Below, one piece after another: positions 7,668 through 16,673 of a stretch of 55,461 nucleotides of DNA (positions are counted from its first letter, which is position 1; the number at the start of each line of letters is the position of its first letter). A program made the translations under genes and the position numbers. The stretch comes from an uncultured Coriobacteriaceae bacterium (GTDB taxonomy: Bacteria > Actinomycetota > Coriobacteriia > Coriobacteriales > Eggerthellaceae). A model generated the notes under the pieces. It was not told the DNA's origin and did not search any database. It saw only the letters and a program-made list of their open reading frames with translations. The DNA lies in the NCBI GenBank assembly GCA_900539675.1, contig UQDJ01000005.1, positions 1 through 55,461 on the forward strand. Direction: 5' to 3'.

Positions 7668-8772
7668 CGAATCAGCCGCAGCAAACACACCACTTGCAGG
7701 CAGCAATACGGCCGCAGGTGACGCTACCGCTTCGAGCGAAACTGCCGCATGCGACGCTACCGCTTCGAGCTCATCAGCCGCATGTCATGCGCAGCATACC
7801 GTTTCGGTGGTTATTCCGTGCTACTACTCTGAAAAGATGATTGCCGAAGTGGTGCATCTTACGCGAAAGGTGCTGGTTGAAGCTGGGTATGATTACGAAT
7901 TCGTACTCACCAACGACGGTTCAACCGATGGAACATTCGCTGAAATTGAAAAGCTTCATGCTGAAGATCCGAAGGTTATCGGCATCAATCTGGCCAAGAA
8001 TTTTGGCCAACATAGCGCTATTATGGCGGGCTTGCGTCATGCAACGGGCGATTTGGTCATGCTTATGGATGATGACATGCAAACGCATCCCTCGCAGTGC
8101 ATGAAAATCTTAAAGCCTATGGATGATCCGGCCGATTATGACGTGGTATTTGCCACCTTTCCCGATCATCATGAAGCATGGTGGCGTCTTTTAGGTTCGC
8201 GCTTTACCGATTGGAGTATGCGCGTGCTAACCAAGCGCCCCAAAGAAATAAAGTCGAGCAACTTCTTGGTTATGCGTGGCTATATTGCCAAGCAGATTAC
8301 TGAATATACCGGCCCGTATGTTTATATCCAAGGATTGTTGTTCCGTGCAACGAATCGCATGCTCAATGTGCCAGTCAAGCATTTTGATCGCGAAGTGGGC
8401 TCGTCAGGATATACCCTTAAAAGCCTAATTCGTCTGTGGTCAACGGTGTTGAATTTTTCTATGGCTCCCTTGCGCTTTGCGGCAGTGATTGGTGCCATTC
8501 TAGGTGGGCTGGGCGTACTTGGTGCCATCTTGCTTATTGTTCAGCGGGTCACTGACCCAACAATTCAGCAGGGGTGGAGCTCTCTTATGGTGACCATGCT
8601 GGGTTGTTCTGGTATTGTAGTACTGTTTTTGGGACTTATTGGCGAATACTTAGGTCGTTTATTTATGACCATCAATAAGGCGCCCCAGTATGTGCTTCGT
8701 GAAGTTATTGGTGGCAATGAAGAAGTTGCCCCGCACGACACTGCTGAAAAGCGTCGCCGTAGGTCATATTAG
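7660..8772 (+). CDS. Family 2 glycosyltransferase, ArnC/GtrB/DPM1-like polyprenyl-phosphate transferase
   Basis: 370 residues. A GT-A domain begins near residue 47 (VSVVIPCYYSE) and contains LTNDGSTDGT, NFGQHSAIMAGL and the metal-binding MLMDDDMQTHP; two transmembrane helices follow near residues 270-292 and 308-330, with a basic cytoplasmic end. This architecture is that of enzymes that load a sugar onto undecaprenyl phosphate on the cytoplasmic face (ArnC, GtrB). With the preceding aminotransferase, the donor is probably a 4-amino sugar nucleotide. Residues 1-46 are an unusual Ala/Ser/Thr-rich leader partly built from an 11-codon duplication (7720-7737 and 7753-7770). The start ATG overlaps the previous gene; a start nearer the domain is possible, but ATG codons are lacking there. 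Confidence 0.88.
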   Translation: MNSESAAANTPLAGSNTAAGDATASSETAACDATASSSSAACHAQHTVSVVIPCYYSEKMIAEVVHLTRKVLVEAGYDYEFVLTNDGSTDGTFAEIEKLHAEDPKVIGINLAKNFGQHSAIMAGLRHATGDLVMLMDDDMQTHPSQCMKILKPMDDPADYDVVFATFPDHHEAWWRLLGSRFTDWSMRVLTKRPKEIKSSNFLVMRGYIAKQITEYTGPYVYIQGLLFRATNRMLNVPVKHFDREVGSSGYTLKSLIRLWSTVLNFSMAPLRFAAVIGAILGGLGVLGAILLIVQRVTDPTIQQGWSSLMVTMLGCSGIVVLFLGLIGEYLGRLFMTINKAPQYVLREVIGGNEEVAPHDTAEKRRRRSY

Positions 8773-8806
8773 TACTAGATATTACAGGCTTAGAGAGTTC
8801 GACCCT

Positions 8807-10084
8807 ATGACAACACAACAGCATAACCATCGTCTCGTTATTTTAGGTTCAATGCATGAATTCGTTGAGCTGGTTCGCGTGGCGCAGGCGCGCGGCATTT
8901 ATGTCATCGTTTGCGATGGCTATGACGATGGTCCAGCTAAATTGGTTGCTGACAAAAGCTATACCATCAATGTGCGCGATACCGATGCCATTGCCCAGAT
9001 GTGCAAAGACGAACAGGTTGATGGTATTGTGGCATCCTTTTCCGATTTGCTGGCAGAATGTCTGGTAAATATTGCCGATAAGGCGGGATTGCCCTGTTAT
9101 TGCACACCTGAAAAATTCGCCAATTTACGTGAAAAGAATCGCATGAAGCGCATGTTTGCTGCGTTGGATATTCCTACACCTTCCTGCATTGAAGTGCACA
9201 AGGAAACCATCGCACAAGATATTGCAAAGGTAGGTTTACCCTGTGTGGTGAAACCGGTTAATGGGTATGGCTCACGTGGCATCTATCGCTTTACTACACT
9301 AGAGGAAATTGAAGCTCATTTTGATGAGATAGCTTCTTATTCCAGCTTTGATTATATTTTGGCCGAGCATTACAACAGCGGTTACGAATTCAATATGATG
9401 AGCTGGATCGTGGATGGAAAACCGTGTGTGATCAGCATTGCTGATAGGGAAAAATCGGTCGAAGTACCCGACGCTATTCCTCATGTGAGTCGCGTGGCGT
9501 ATCCCAGCCGCCTTATTTCTGAGGTATACGATGAGGCTTGCAGCATTGTTGAAAAGGTTGCTGGCTATGTGGGTATGAGCGAAGGACCGCTTTCCATGCA
9601 GTTTTTCTACACGCCCGATGCCGATGTGACGCAAGGGGAAAGTCGCCTTCAGGTCTGCGAAGTTGCAGGCAGACTGTTCGGCTACGAACATGAACTGGTG
9701 ACACTAGCCAGCGGGCTGTCTATTGAAGAACTGCTTATTGATTATGTATATGACAAGCCTGCCATGAAAAAGCGGATGCGTGCCCATTCGCCATTCTTTA
9801 CCTCTTGCAGCGCAGGATTGTATTTCCATGGTCATGAAGGCAAAGTGGCCCAGGTGATAACCCCTGATGTGCCGGGCAATGTGAGTGAAATTTTGGATTA
9901 TTACGCACCGGGAGAGTGCATTAAACATGGGGTGGGTGCAAAGCCTTATGTCGTGCGCTATTATCTGACAGCCGCCGATCGCGCCACGCTAGATACCGTT
10001 ACCGAGCAGCTTTTTTCCGATGTGCGCGTTTTGGATCCTCGAGGCAACAATTTGCTTTACCGTAATCAAATGACTCGCTATTAG
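8807..10084 (+). CDS. ATP-grasp ligase (carbamoyl-phosphate-synthase-like)
   Basis: 425 residues. An N-terminal pre-ATP-grasp Rossmann-like domain (RLVILGSMHEFVELVRVA, residues 9-26) is followed by an ATP-grasp domain with the nucleotide-binding segment VKPVNGYGSRGIYRF and the carboxylate region QVCEVAGRLFGYEH. Such enzymes join a carboxylate, activated as acyl phosphate, to an amine or thiol. The substrate cannot be read from sequence. Its position 34 bp behind the ArnC-like gene suggests that it acts on the same amino sugar or lipid, possibly acylating the 4-amino group with an amino acid (inference). ATG 8807 was chosen because upstream in-frame codons overlap the previous gene and AGAGAG precedes it. 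Confidence 0.82.
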   Translation: MTTQQHNHRLVILGSMHEFVELVRVAQARGIYVIVCDGYDDGPAKLVADKSYTINVRDTDAIAQMCKDEQVDGIVASFSDLLAECLVNIADKAGLPCYCTPEKFANLREKNRMKRMFAALDIPTPSCIEVHKETIAQDIAKVGLPCVVKPVNGYGSRGIYRFTTLEEIEAHFDEIASYSSFDYILAEHYNSGYEFNMMSWIVDGKPCVISIADREKSVEVPDAIPHVSRVAYPSRLISEVYDEACSIVEKVAGYVGMSEGPLSMQFFYTPDADVTQGESRLQVCEVAGRLFGYEHELVTLASGLSIEELLIDYVYDKPAMKKRMRAHSPFFTSCSAGLYFHGHEGKVAQVITPDVPGNVSEILDYYAPGECIKHGVGAKPYVVRYYLTAADRATLDTVTEQLFSDVRVLDPRGNNLLYRNQMTRY

Positions 10085-10125
10085 CATTTATAAAATCGAC
10101 GATTATAAGAAATTCGAGGCATGTA

Positions 10126-11490
10126 ATGGAGTTTACCCCGCTTTCCCTGCTATACGATGTGTGCATTATTTCAGCGCTGATTGTTGTTGCAAAAATTATT
10201 CGCGCGAAAGTGACACTCCTTCAAAACCTCTATATTCCCACTGCTCTTATTGCAGGTTTTTTGGGCGTGATATTAGGCAAGTATGGCTTTGATGTATTGC
10301 CCTTAAGCGATCAGGCTGCCAATTATGCCGGTATTTTAATTGCGGTCTTATTTGCCACCATGTATTTGGGAAAGCGTGAAAAGTCTAGCTTTAAAGAGAT
10401 GTTTAAGAGCGTAGGCGATACGTTCCTGTTAAATGGTGCGGCAGAATTGCTGCAGTATGGCATTGCGCTGGTGGTTGGCGCACTGCTGTTTTCGTTTATC
10501 TTTACCGATGTAATACCCTGGTTTGCCATTATGATGCCAGGCGGTTTTGTAGGCGGCCATGGTACGGCTGCTGCTATGGGCGCGGTGTTTGAAAATGCTG
10601 GCTGGGATAACGCTATTACCATCGGTCAGACGTTTGCTACCTTTGGTTTGTTGGGTGGCATTTTTAGCGGTATCGCCGTTATCAACTATTGTGCGCGTAA
10701 GGGCTATACCACCGAAATTAAGCGCATTGGGGATATGCCAGAAGAGTTCAAGACCGGTTTAGTGCCTGAAGGCAAGCGCCTTTCTATGGGTGAAAACACC
10801 ATTAATCCTATGTCGCTTGATCCTATGGCTTGGCATTTAGCACTCATTCTTGTGGCCGTGGGCGGCGCGTATCTTATCAATGAAGGCTTAAAGATCATCA
10901 TTCCACAGGTATCCATTCCGGTATATGGCATTGCGCTCATTGTGGGCGTCTTGCTGTTTTCAGTGCTGCGTTGGATCAAGCTGGACAAGTATGTGGATGG
11001 CAACGTTATTTCCCGCATGGGAAGCTGCGCTACCGACTATTTGGTTGCCTTTGGCGTTGCTACGATCAACGTTGATGTAGTGCTGCAATATTGGGCTCCC
11101 ATTGTGGTGTTGTGCTTGTTGGGCTTTTTCAGCGTTTGGTTTTATTTCTTTGTTATTTCTCGCCATCTGTTCCGCGATCACTGGGTGGAACGCGGCATCT
11201 ATATTTGGGGTTGGTCTACAGGCGTTATGAGCATTGCCGTATTGCTGCTTCGCATCGTGGATCCTGAATTTAAGACGGGCGTATTGGAAGATTCAGGTTT
11301 TGCGTGGATCTTTGTATCGTTTATCGATGTAGCATTGGTTACCTTCTTGCCGTTATTTGTCATTCAAGGTGCTGGCCTTGCAGCAGGGGCAGTGTGCTGT
11401 TGTATTGCATTGGGCATGCTTGGCTTGGCGGCAGGTATCTATGGCGTATATAACAACAAGCGGCAAAAGGTATTTCCCAAAGCGCGTTAG
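10126..11490 (+). CDS. Sodium/glutamate symporter family protein (GltS-like)
   Basis: 454 residues with about 11-12 hydrophobic segments in two halves. The loop MMPGGFVGGHGTAAAMGAVFE is the GltS hallmark (glycine-rich re-entrant loop), and SLLYDVCIISALIVVAKIIR matches the N-terminus of the family. GltS carriers take up glutamate with sodium. In this operon it lies between an ATP-grasp ligase and the EamA pair, 41 bp after the former. Glutamate could serve the WecE transamination or be a ligase substrate; both ideas are inference. Some GltS relatives carry other organic acids, so substrate assignment is moderate. Confidence 0.82.
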   Translation: MEFTPLSLLYDVCIISALIVVAKIIRAKVTLLQNLYIPTALIAGFLGVILGKYGFDVLPLSDQAANYAGILIAVLFATMYLGKREKSSFKEMFKSVGDTFLLNGAAELLQYGIALVVGALLFSFIFTDVIPWFAIMMPGGFVGGHGTAAAMGAVFENAGWDNAITIGQTFATFGLLGGIFSGIAVINYCARKGYTTEIKRIGDMPEEFKTGLVPEGKRLSMGENTINPMSLDPMAWHLALILVAVGGAYLINEGLKIIIPQVSIPVYGIALIVGVLLFSVLRWIKLDKYVDGNVISRMGSCATDYLVAFGVATINVDVVLQYWAPIVVLCLLGFFSVWFYFFVISRHLFRDHWVERGIYIWGWSTGVMSIAVLLLRIVDPEFKTGVLEDSGFAWIFVSFIDVALVTFLPLFVIQGAGLAAGAVCCCIALGMLGLAAGIYGVYNNKRQKVFPKAR

Positions 11491-11517
11491 TGAGCAGATC
11501 AGAATAGGATGTCGAGT

Positions 11518-11946
11518 ATGACGAAAAAGCTTAACAAACGCGCCAGCGTATTGATAGCACTTCATATCCTGTTACTGTTTTATTCGCTTTCAGGTATTTT
11601 CAGTAAAAATGCGGCCTACCAACCCTTTTTGAGTATGCCGTTTATTCTGCTGTATGCCGGCATGCTGATGGTGCTCTTTGTCTATGCCATTGGTTGGCAG
11701 CAGATTATCAAGCGTCTGCCGCTTACCTTAGCTTTTGCCAACAAGGCAGTTACAGTGGTGTGGGGTATTTTATGGGGCGTGCTCATTTTCCATGAGCAGC
11801 TCAATGCGCAGATGGTCATAGGAGCCATCCTGGTTATTGCCGGTATTGTTTTGTACTCATTTGAAGATGGCAGACAAGCTGCTGCTGAGCAAATAGCTAA
11901 AGCGTCTCAGGCACGGGTAGAAGCAGCTAACAAGGAGCGTGAGTAA
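11518..11946 (+). CDS. Four-helix EamA/SMR-type membrane protein, flippase-like subunit 1
   Basis: 142 residues with four hydrophobic helices and a charged Ala/Glu/Arg-rich C-terminal tail (residues about 120-142). FANKAVTVVWGILWGVLIFHEQLNAQMVIGAILVIAGIVLYS is typical of half-size drug/metabolite transporters such as ArnE/ArnF. It is followed after 3 bp by a second half-size protein of the same kind, the arrangement of heterodimeric ArnE-ArnF, which flips undecaprenyl-phosphate-aminoarabinose. Here the cargo would be the amino sugar made by the upstream genes. The start may be 11509 or 11518; the weak AGGA sits better before 11518. Confidence 0.75.
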   Translation: MTKKLNKRASVLIALHILLLFYSLSGIFSKNAAYQPFLSMPFILLYAGMLMVLFVYAIGWQQIIKRLPLTLAFANKAVTVVWGILWGVLIFHEQLNAQMVIGAILVIAGIVLYSFEDGRQAAAEQIAKASQARVEAANKERE

Positions 11947-11949
11947 GCT

Positions 11950-12300
11950 ATGAACACGCTTGTTGTCTATGCCGGTATCTATCTGTTCGGAGTTTTTATC
12001 AGTGCTATTTCTCAGGTGCTGCTTAAAAAGGCAGCTATGCGAACCTATGAGAGCACGATAAAGGAATACCTCAACCCGTTTGTTATATTTGCCTACACCA
12101 TTTTTATTGTGGCAACCCTTATGACGGTTATTTCGTATAAGGTGGTGCCTCTTTCTCTAGGTCCTATTCTTGAGGCAACCAGTTATATCTACATAACCGT
12201 GTTCGGCGTGGTTATTTTTAAAGAGCACCTCACCAAGTTAAAAGTGCTTGCCTTAGGCCTTATTATTGTGGGCATTTGCGTGTACGCTTCAGGCTTTTAA
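11950..12300 (+). CDS. Four-helix EamA/SMR-type membrane protein, flippase-like subunit 2
   Basis: 116 residues, four hydrophobic helices, with YLFGVFISAISQVLLKKAA at the N-terminus (the glycine/serine pattern and basic residue of SMR-type first helices) and VVIFKEHLTKLKVLALGLIIVGICVYASG at the end. AAGGAGC inside the previous gene, 11 nt before the ATG, is the ribosome-binding site. As partner of the preceding gene it probably forms a heterodimer that moves a polyprenyl-phosphate sugar across the membrane. It is the last plus-strand gene before the terminator at 12381-12415. Confidence 0.75.
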   Translation: MNTLVVYAGIYLFGVFISAISQVLLKKAAMRTYESTIKEYLNPFVIFAYTIFIVATLMTVISYKVVPLSLGPILEATSYIYITVFGVVIFKEHLTKLKVLALGLIIVGICVYASGF

Positions 12301-12380
12301 AAAAATAGTTTGCTTCTTTGCGCTGGTGTAGGTATATCTGCATCAGGCTTACTTTTGCGTTGGTGAGGCACTTCTGTACG

Positions 12381-12415
12381 TGACTTGCTTCTATGCGTAG
12401 GGCAGAAGCAAGTCA
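12381..12415 (+). terminator. Rho-independent terminator of the aminosugar operon
   Basis: TGACTTGCTTCT (12381-12392) and AGAAGCAAGTCA (12404-12415) form a perfect 12-bp stem with an 11-nt loop, followed by GATCTCGTTTTATTT. It sits between the plus-strand operon and the convergent minus-strand membrane protein, whose stop codon begins at 12429. Confidence 0.75.
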
Positions 12416-12428
12416 GATCTCGTTTTAT

Positions 12429-14285
12429 TTATGCGTTGCTGTGGAACTTCCACACCTGGTATACGTCATCAGGATTTGCTCCCTGGAAGGTTTCTACCAC
12501 TTCCATGGTGGCATCAGGGTAGTAATGCTGTTTGATAAGCGTCAGGGTAAATTCGGGTAGATACCCATCTGCTGCTTCTGAAATAACAAGATAGGCGTTG
12601 GGATTGTCCGCCAGTCCCTTGACCGCATTTCCCATGTTTACCCTTTCGCGGTTAGCCATGGTAAAGGGCGCACGATCGCTCCATCCACCTAAAAAGAAAT
12701 TCTTAGCCAACAATTCTTCTGAGGGTAAAAACTTAAGGCGATAGCTATCTTCCACTTCGAAAAATGATGAAATGCCCCATACATTGATACGACCATCATC
12801 GCGTGCTGCATATTCAGCGACGGGGTTATTGGGCTGGTAGGTATCCTGGTTCAGATAAGCACCTATCAGGGATGGATTAAACATGGGAACCGTTAAGGAT
12901 AAGACCAGTGCGGTTGCTGCACCCCAAAGCACGCCGCCAGATGCGGTAGCAATAGTTTCGCGGCGAGTGTTAGCCGTGGCAAGGGCGCTTTGTTTGGCAT
13001 CGGGATCATTATCGTAGGCATTGTGTTTTACGGACAGAAAGATAGCTATGAGGGCAAACAGCCAAATAAGGGATTCAACTCGTTCGGGAAGCCTGCCGGT
13101 GGTTGCAAAATAGAGCCAGATAATTGCTGCAAAGCCCAGCGCGATTACGATATGGGGTAACACTTTGGTTTTGCGCGATGCTAAAAGTGCAACAACGGCA
13201 ATAGCAATCACAATCAGGATGTGATGAGGAAACGAAGCCAAGTCGGCTTTGACGTAGTTTTTGATATTTTGGATTCGATCGGCAGGACTCAGTGCTGTGG
13301 TAAGCGATGCCATGTATTCCAGTTTTTCAACGGTAAACACTTCAGGATCTGCCGTTACCCATTGCTGTGGGGCTCGGTAGTCCGCTTCAGAAATACCATG
13401 AGCAGCAAGCTCATCTGCCACCTTGTCGTATGCGGGCATAGGATAGTCCACCAGTTCAGAGCGAACGTTATTGAAATCTAACCAAGCCTTCCATTCGGGC
13501 TGCTGCCACACCAATGCGTCATAGATAAAGGTGGCACTGCACAGGATAACGACGGCAACATAGGGAATGCTGGCGCGCAGAAACGACGATATGCGCTGAT
13601 GCCATGCAATAGTGGGGCGATCGCTTTTACGATGAAGGAAGATGAAAAAGAGCGAAAGAGCCACAAAGGGAAGGCATAGTAAAAAGGCTTCCCAACGAAG
13701 CATAAAGCCCAGCACGCAAAAGATGACCCCAACTGTTGGAATAAGCTTAGAGGCACTTCGATTTTTTGTACTGCCAACAAGCAGAATAAAGCCAGCAAGG
13801 GTGGCAATGCCTGCAACAAAGGTAAAGTTTCCTTCGTAGGTGCATCCGGGAAGAATGAAGCATTCGACTGCACCAATAAGCAGGAAAGCAAACAGGGGTT
13901 TCATGTAGGTAAGAGCGCCATACACCACGCAGAAAAACGCAAAGAAGGCGATTAAGAATTCGAGGAATAAAAACCAATTAAAGGCAGGAAAGGCAAGATT
14001 GAGCGCTAACGATGCCTGCGAAATAAGAGCATTAATGAACAGACACAGACCGCTATTGGGGTAGCGGCCAGACAAATCAAGAGAAATACTCCAGTCGTCG
14101 TCGCTGCCGCCAGCATAGCGATTGGTGAGGGTCATCAGGGCGAAAAGCACCACAGTAAGAATCGCAGCAAAAATAAGGCGATATTTTCTGGAATAGATGA
14201 GCGTGTTTATTGCATGAGCAATGTTGGTGCAAATGCGCGAGATGCTTGATGGGTTTGATGTAGACTGCTGTGGAGAAGACGACAT
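12429..14285 (-). CDS. Large polytopic membrane protein, GT-C glycosyltransferase-like
   Basis: 618 residues with about 11 hydrophobic segments and a soluble C-terminal region (from about residue 500). The first loop after helix 1 carries NRYAGGSDDDWSISLDLSG, an acidic Asp cluster in the position where GT-C glycosyltransferases have catalytic acidic residues. GT-C enzymes use polyprenyl-phosphate sugars outside the membrane. The gene lies convergently beside an operon that appears to make and flip such a donor, so it is a candidate for the final transferase. I do not recognise a named family. Start 14285 has AAGGA at 5 nt; the longer in-frame ATG at 14321 lacks a ribosome-binding site. Confidence 0.6.
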   Translation of the reverse strand: MSSSPQQSTSNPSSISRICTNIAHAINTLIYSRKYRLIFAAILTVVLFALMTLTNRYAGGSDDDWSISLDLSGRYPNSGLCLFINALISQASLALNLAFPAFNWFLFLEFLIAFFAFFCVVYGALTYMKPLFAFLLIGAVECFILPGCTYEGNFTFVAGIATLAGFILLVGSTKNRSASKLIPTVGVIFCVLGFMLRWEAFLLCLPFVALSLFFIFLHRKSDRPTIAWHQRISSFLRASIPYVAVVILCSATFIYDALVWQQPEWKAWLDFNNVRSELVDYPMPAYDKVADELAAHGISEADYRAPQQWVTADPEVFTVEKLEYMASLTTALSPADRIQNIKNYVKADLASFPHHILIVIAIAVVALLASRKTKVLPHIVIALGFAAIIWLYFATTGRLPERVESLIWLFALIAIFLSVKHNAYDNDPDAKQSALATANTRRETIATASGGVLWGAATALVLSLTVPMFNPSLIGAYLNQDTYQPNNPVAEYAARDDGRINVWGISSFFEVEDSYRLKFLPSEELLAKNFFLGGWSDRAPFTMANRERVNMGNAVKGLADNPNAYLVISEAADGYLPEFTLTLIKQHYYPDATMEVVETFQGANPDDVYQVWKFHSNA

Positions 14286-14446
14286 GAACTTCCTTGCCTT
14301 AAGGTTATAAGTTTTGTACATACGGCGATTCAGTATACCCTCTGGGCATTATCACTGCATGCTTATAAGCGTTATCACTATACCTGAGTGTAAGGATAGT
14401 AAGCAGATATTTGTTTTGACTTCGTTTTACGGTGCTGTTCAAAGAT

Positions 14447-14484
14447 GCTTTCATGAAGAATCAAAGCTTTCATGAAGAATCAAA
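14447..14484 (+). repeat. Perfect 19-bp tandem duplication
   Basis: GCTTTCATGAAGAATCAAA occurs at 14447-14465 and again immediately at 14466-14484. Each copy contains an ATG, but the downstream ATP-grasp gene is better started at 14559, so the duplication lies in its leader or promoter region. The 273 bp between the divergent genes otherwise contain no evident ORF or hairpin. Confidence 0.8.
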
Positions 14485-14558
14485 GCTCTCGCGTGGAATG
14501 GCCTGCATTCGGCTATTATTTAGAACTTGGTTATAAAGCAAGCAAAGTAAGGGTTTTC

Positions 14559-15773
14559 ATGATGTATGAGAAGCACAATCCCGCAGATGTGGCAGGCAAA
14601 AAGCTTGCCATTATTGGTGCTTCTGACTTCCAAAACCCCCTTATTCTTAAAGCGAAAGAACGCGGTATAGAAACTCATGTGTTCGCCTGGAAGGCGGGCG
14701 CAGTAGGTGAAGTTACTGCTGATTATTTTTATCCCATCAGCATCACTGAAAAGGATGCCATTTTGCGTGAATGTCAGCGCATTGGCATTGATGGTATTGC
14801 AAGCATTGGCTCTGATTTGGCCAACATTGCGGTGTCTTATGTTGCAGATCGTATGGGATTGGTGGCCAACAGCCCTGATTGCGTGCACAAAAGCACCGAC
14901 AAGCATGCCATGCGAGACGTGTTTGCCTCCTGCGGGGATCCTTCGCCAGTAAGCATACTGGTAACACCTGATTTGGATTTTGAAGCACTTACGTATCCGG
15001 TGATCGTAAAGCCCGTGGATCGTTCGGGCAGTCGCGGTGTTTCTAAAGTGGCCAGCCCCGCTGATATGGCGAGCGCTATTGCACTGGCTCGTGAAGAGGG
15101 CTTTAGCGATGACGTGCTGGTTGAGCAGTTTGTTGGTGGCCAGGAATTCAGCGTTGAATACGTGTCCTGGAAGGGCCATCATCGCTTTTTGGCGCTAACG
15201 GAAAAGTTCACGACGGGGGCTCCTCATTTTATCGAGTACGGTCATTTAGAGCCTGCACGGGTCGGCGCATCTGATCTGGACACCATTAAAAGCGCTGTGG
15301 AGCATGCGCTTAATTCTCTGGGTGTTGAATTTGGTGCTTCGCATTCTGAAATTAAGCTGCAAGAAGATGGATCGGTGGTATTTATCGAAATTGGCAGCCG
15401 CATGGGTGGCGATTGCATTGGGAGCCATCTGGTAGAACTTTCCAGTGGATATGACTACGTCAATGCGGTGATTGATGTGGCTCTTGGGCTTACGCCGGTA
15501 GGGTTTGAATCGGACGGCGGCTTTGTTGGCGAAGATGCCCCTGAAGTCATGCGCTGGGCTGCGGTACGTTTTATTTTTTCGCAAGAGGACTATCAAGTAT
15601 TACAGTCTTTGCGTGCCACCCATCCAGAGTGTATTAACTATGTCAGTGACATTGATATAAGCAATCATCCCATTACTGACAGCGCCACCCGCTACGGGTA
15701 TTTCGTGTTCTCAAGTAAACAGATAAACGATATTGAGCCGTTTTTGCCTCAGCATTCCGATTTGGAGCGCTAG
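14559..15773 (+). CDS. ATP-grasp ligase, second of the cluster
   Basis: 404 residues. A pre-ATP-grasp domain (KLAIIGASDFQNPLILKAKERG) is followed by the ATP-grasp fold with VKPVDRSGSRGVSKV, the lid segment, VEQFVGGQEFSVEYV, and the magnesium-binding FIEIGSRMGGDCIG. It resembles amino-acid and peptide ligases and carbamoyl-phosphate synthase-like ATP-grasp enzymes, and is a distant relative of the ligase at 8807. The substrate is unknown. ATG 14559 has AAGGG at 6 nt; ORF extension to 14472 would begin inside a tandem duplication. It is followed after 59 bp by a TSUP membrane protein, so the pair may make and export, or import, a small molecule (inference). Confidence 0.82.
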   Translation: MMYEKHNPADVAGKKLAIIGASDFQNPLILKAKERGIETHVFAWKAGAVGEVTADYFYPISITEKDAILRECQRIGIDGIASIGSDLANIAVSYVADRMGLVANSPDCVHKSTDKHAMRDVFASCGDPSPVSILVTPDLDFEALTYPVIVKPVDRSGSRGVSKVASPADMASAIALAREEGFSDDVLVEQFVGGQEFSVEYVSWKGHHRFLALTEKFTTGAPHFIEYGHLEPARVGASDLDTIKSAVEHALNSLGVEFGASHSEIKLQEDGSVVFIEIGSRMGGDCIGSHLVELSSGYDYVNAVIDVALGLTPVGFESDGGFVGEDAPEVMRWAAVRFIFSQEDYQVLQSLRATHPECINYVSDIDISNHPITDSATRYGYFVFSSKQINDIEPFLPQHSDLER

Positions 15774-15832
15774 AGGCACGCGGCTAAAGAAATACGACTA
15801 AAAGCATATCGATAAAAGAATACGGGAACACC

Positions 15833-16618
15833 ATGGAGCCAACTATTTCACTCGTCACGTTTTTGATCGCGTGTCCTGCCTGCTTTTTGGGCGGCCTTTT
15901 GAATGCTGTGAGTGGCGGCGGGGGATTTATCACGGTTCCTGCCTTGATGCTGGCAGGATTGCCTGCCCATTATGCGCTAAGCACCGATAAAATTCAGTCG
16001 TTTTTTGGCATGGTGGCCTCCAATTTTCGGTTTATCAGGCGCAAGCTGGTGTGCTGGCGCATGATTATTCCCGCCATTCCAGCGGCCCTTATTGGATCAA
16101 GTCTTGGCACAAGTCTGGTGGTTCTTATTGACGCCACTATTTTGTCGTGGATGCTGATGGTTATTTTGCCGATCGTGGCCTACGTTACGTTGAGTAAGCA
16201 TTTTAAGCGCGCTGCACAGGATTCCAACGAGCCTCCCACCACCAAACAGATTGTCCTTACTGCCATCTTTGCTTTTGCGATTGGTGCCTACGATGGGTTT
16301 TATGGTCCGGGAAGTGGCACCTTTTTAGTGATCGCTTTTACCTTGGCCTGTGGCTTGGGGGTTATTCGCGCGAATGCTCATTCGAAGGTGATCAATCTTG
16401 TTACCAATATTGGTGCCATCGTGGTGTTTGCGCTGAACGGCAAGATTGTGCTGCTGCTGGCAATTGCGCGCGGTATTTCCAACATGATTGGTGCCTGGAT
16501 TGGTGCGGGTCTGATTATGAGCAAGGGCATCAACATTGCAAAGCCCTGTATTTTGCTGGCGCTAGGTCTGTTGGCGATTAAGCTGATCGGTGAGCAGTTG
16601 GGCTTTTTTGTTTCGTAA
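15833..16618 (+). CDS. TSUP family transporter (TauE/SafE)
   Basis: 261 residues, about eight hydrophobic segments in two repeats. GGLLNAVSGGGGFITVPALMLAGLPAHYALSTDK and GAYDGFYGPGSGTFLVIAF are the two characteristic TauE/SafE half-repeat motifs. Members move sulfite, sulfoacetate, taurine-derived or other organic anions across the membrane; the cargo here is not determined. It lies behind the second ATP-grasp gene and ahead of the rpoB promoter, and its own transcription probably comes from the ATP-grasp gene's promoter. Confidence 0.85.
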   Translation: MEPTISLVTFLIACPACFLGGLLNAVSGGGGFITVPALMLAGLPAHYALSTDKIQSFFGMVASNFRFIRRKLVCWRMIIPAIPAALIGSSLGTSLVVLIDATILSWMLMVILPIVAYVTLSKHFKRAAQDSNEPPTTKQIVLTAIFAFAIGAYDGFYGPGSGTFLVIAFTLACGLGVIRANAHSKVINLVTNIGAIVVFALNGKIVLLLAIARGISNMIGAWIGAGLIMSKGINIAKPCILLALGLLAIKLIGEQLGFFVS

Positions 16619-16673
16619 AACCTTAAATGTTTCCAAAAATCCATAGGCAAACCATAGTTGATAAAATTTTTTC

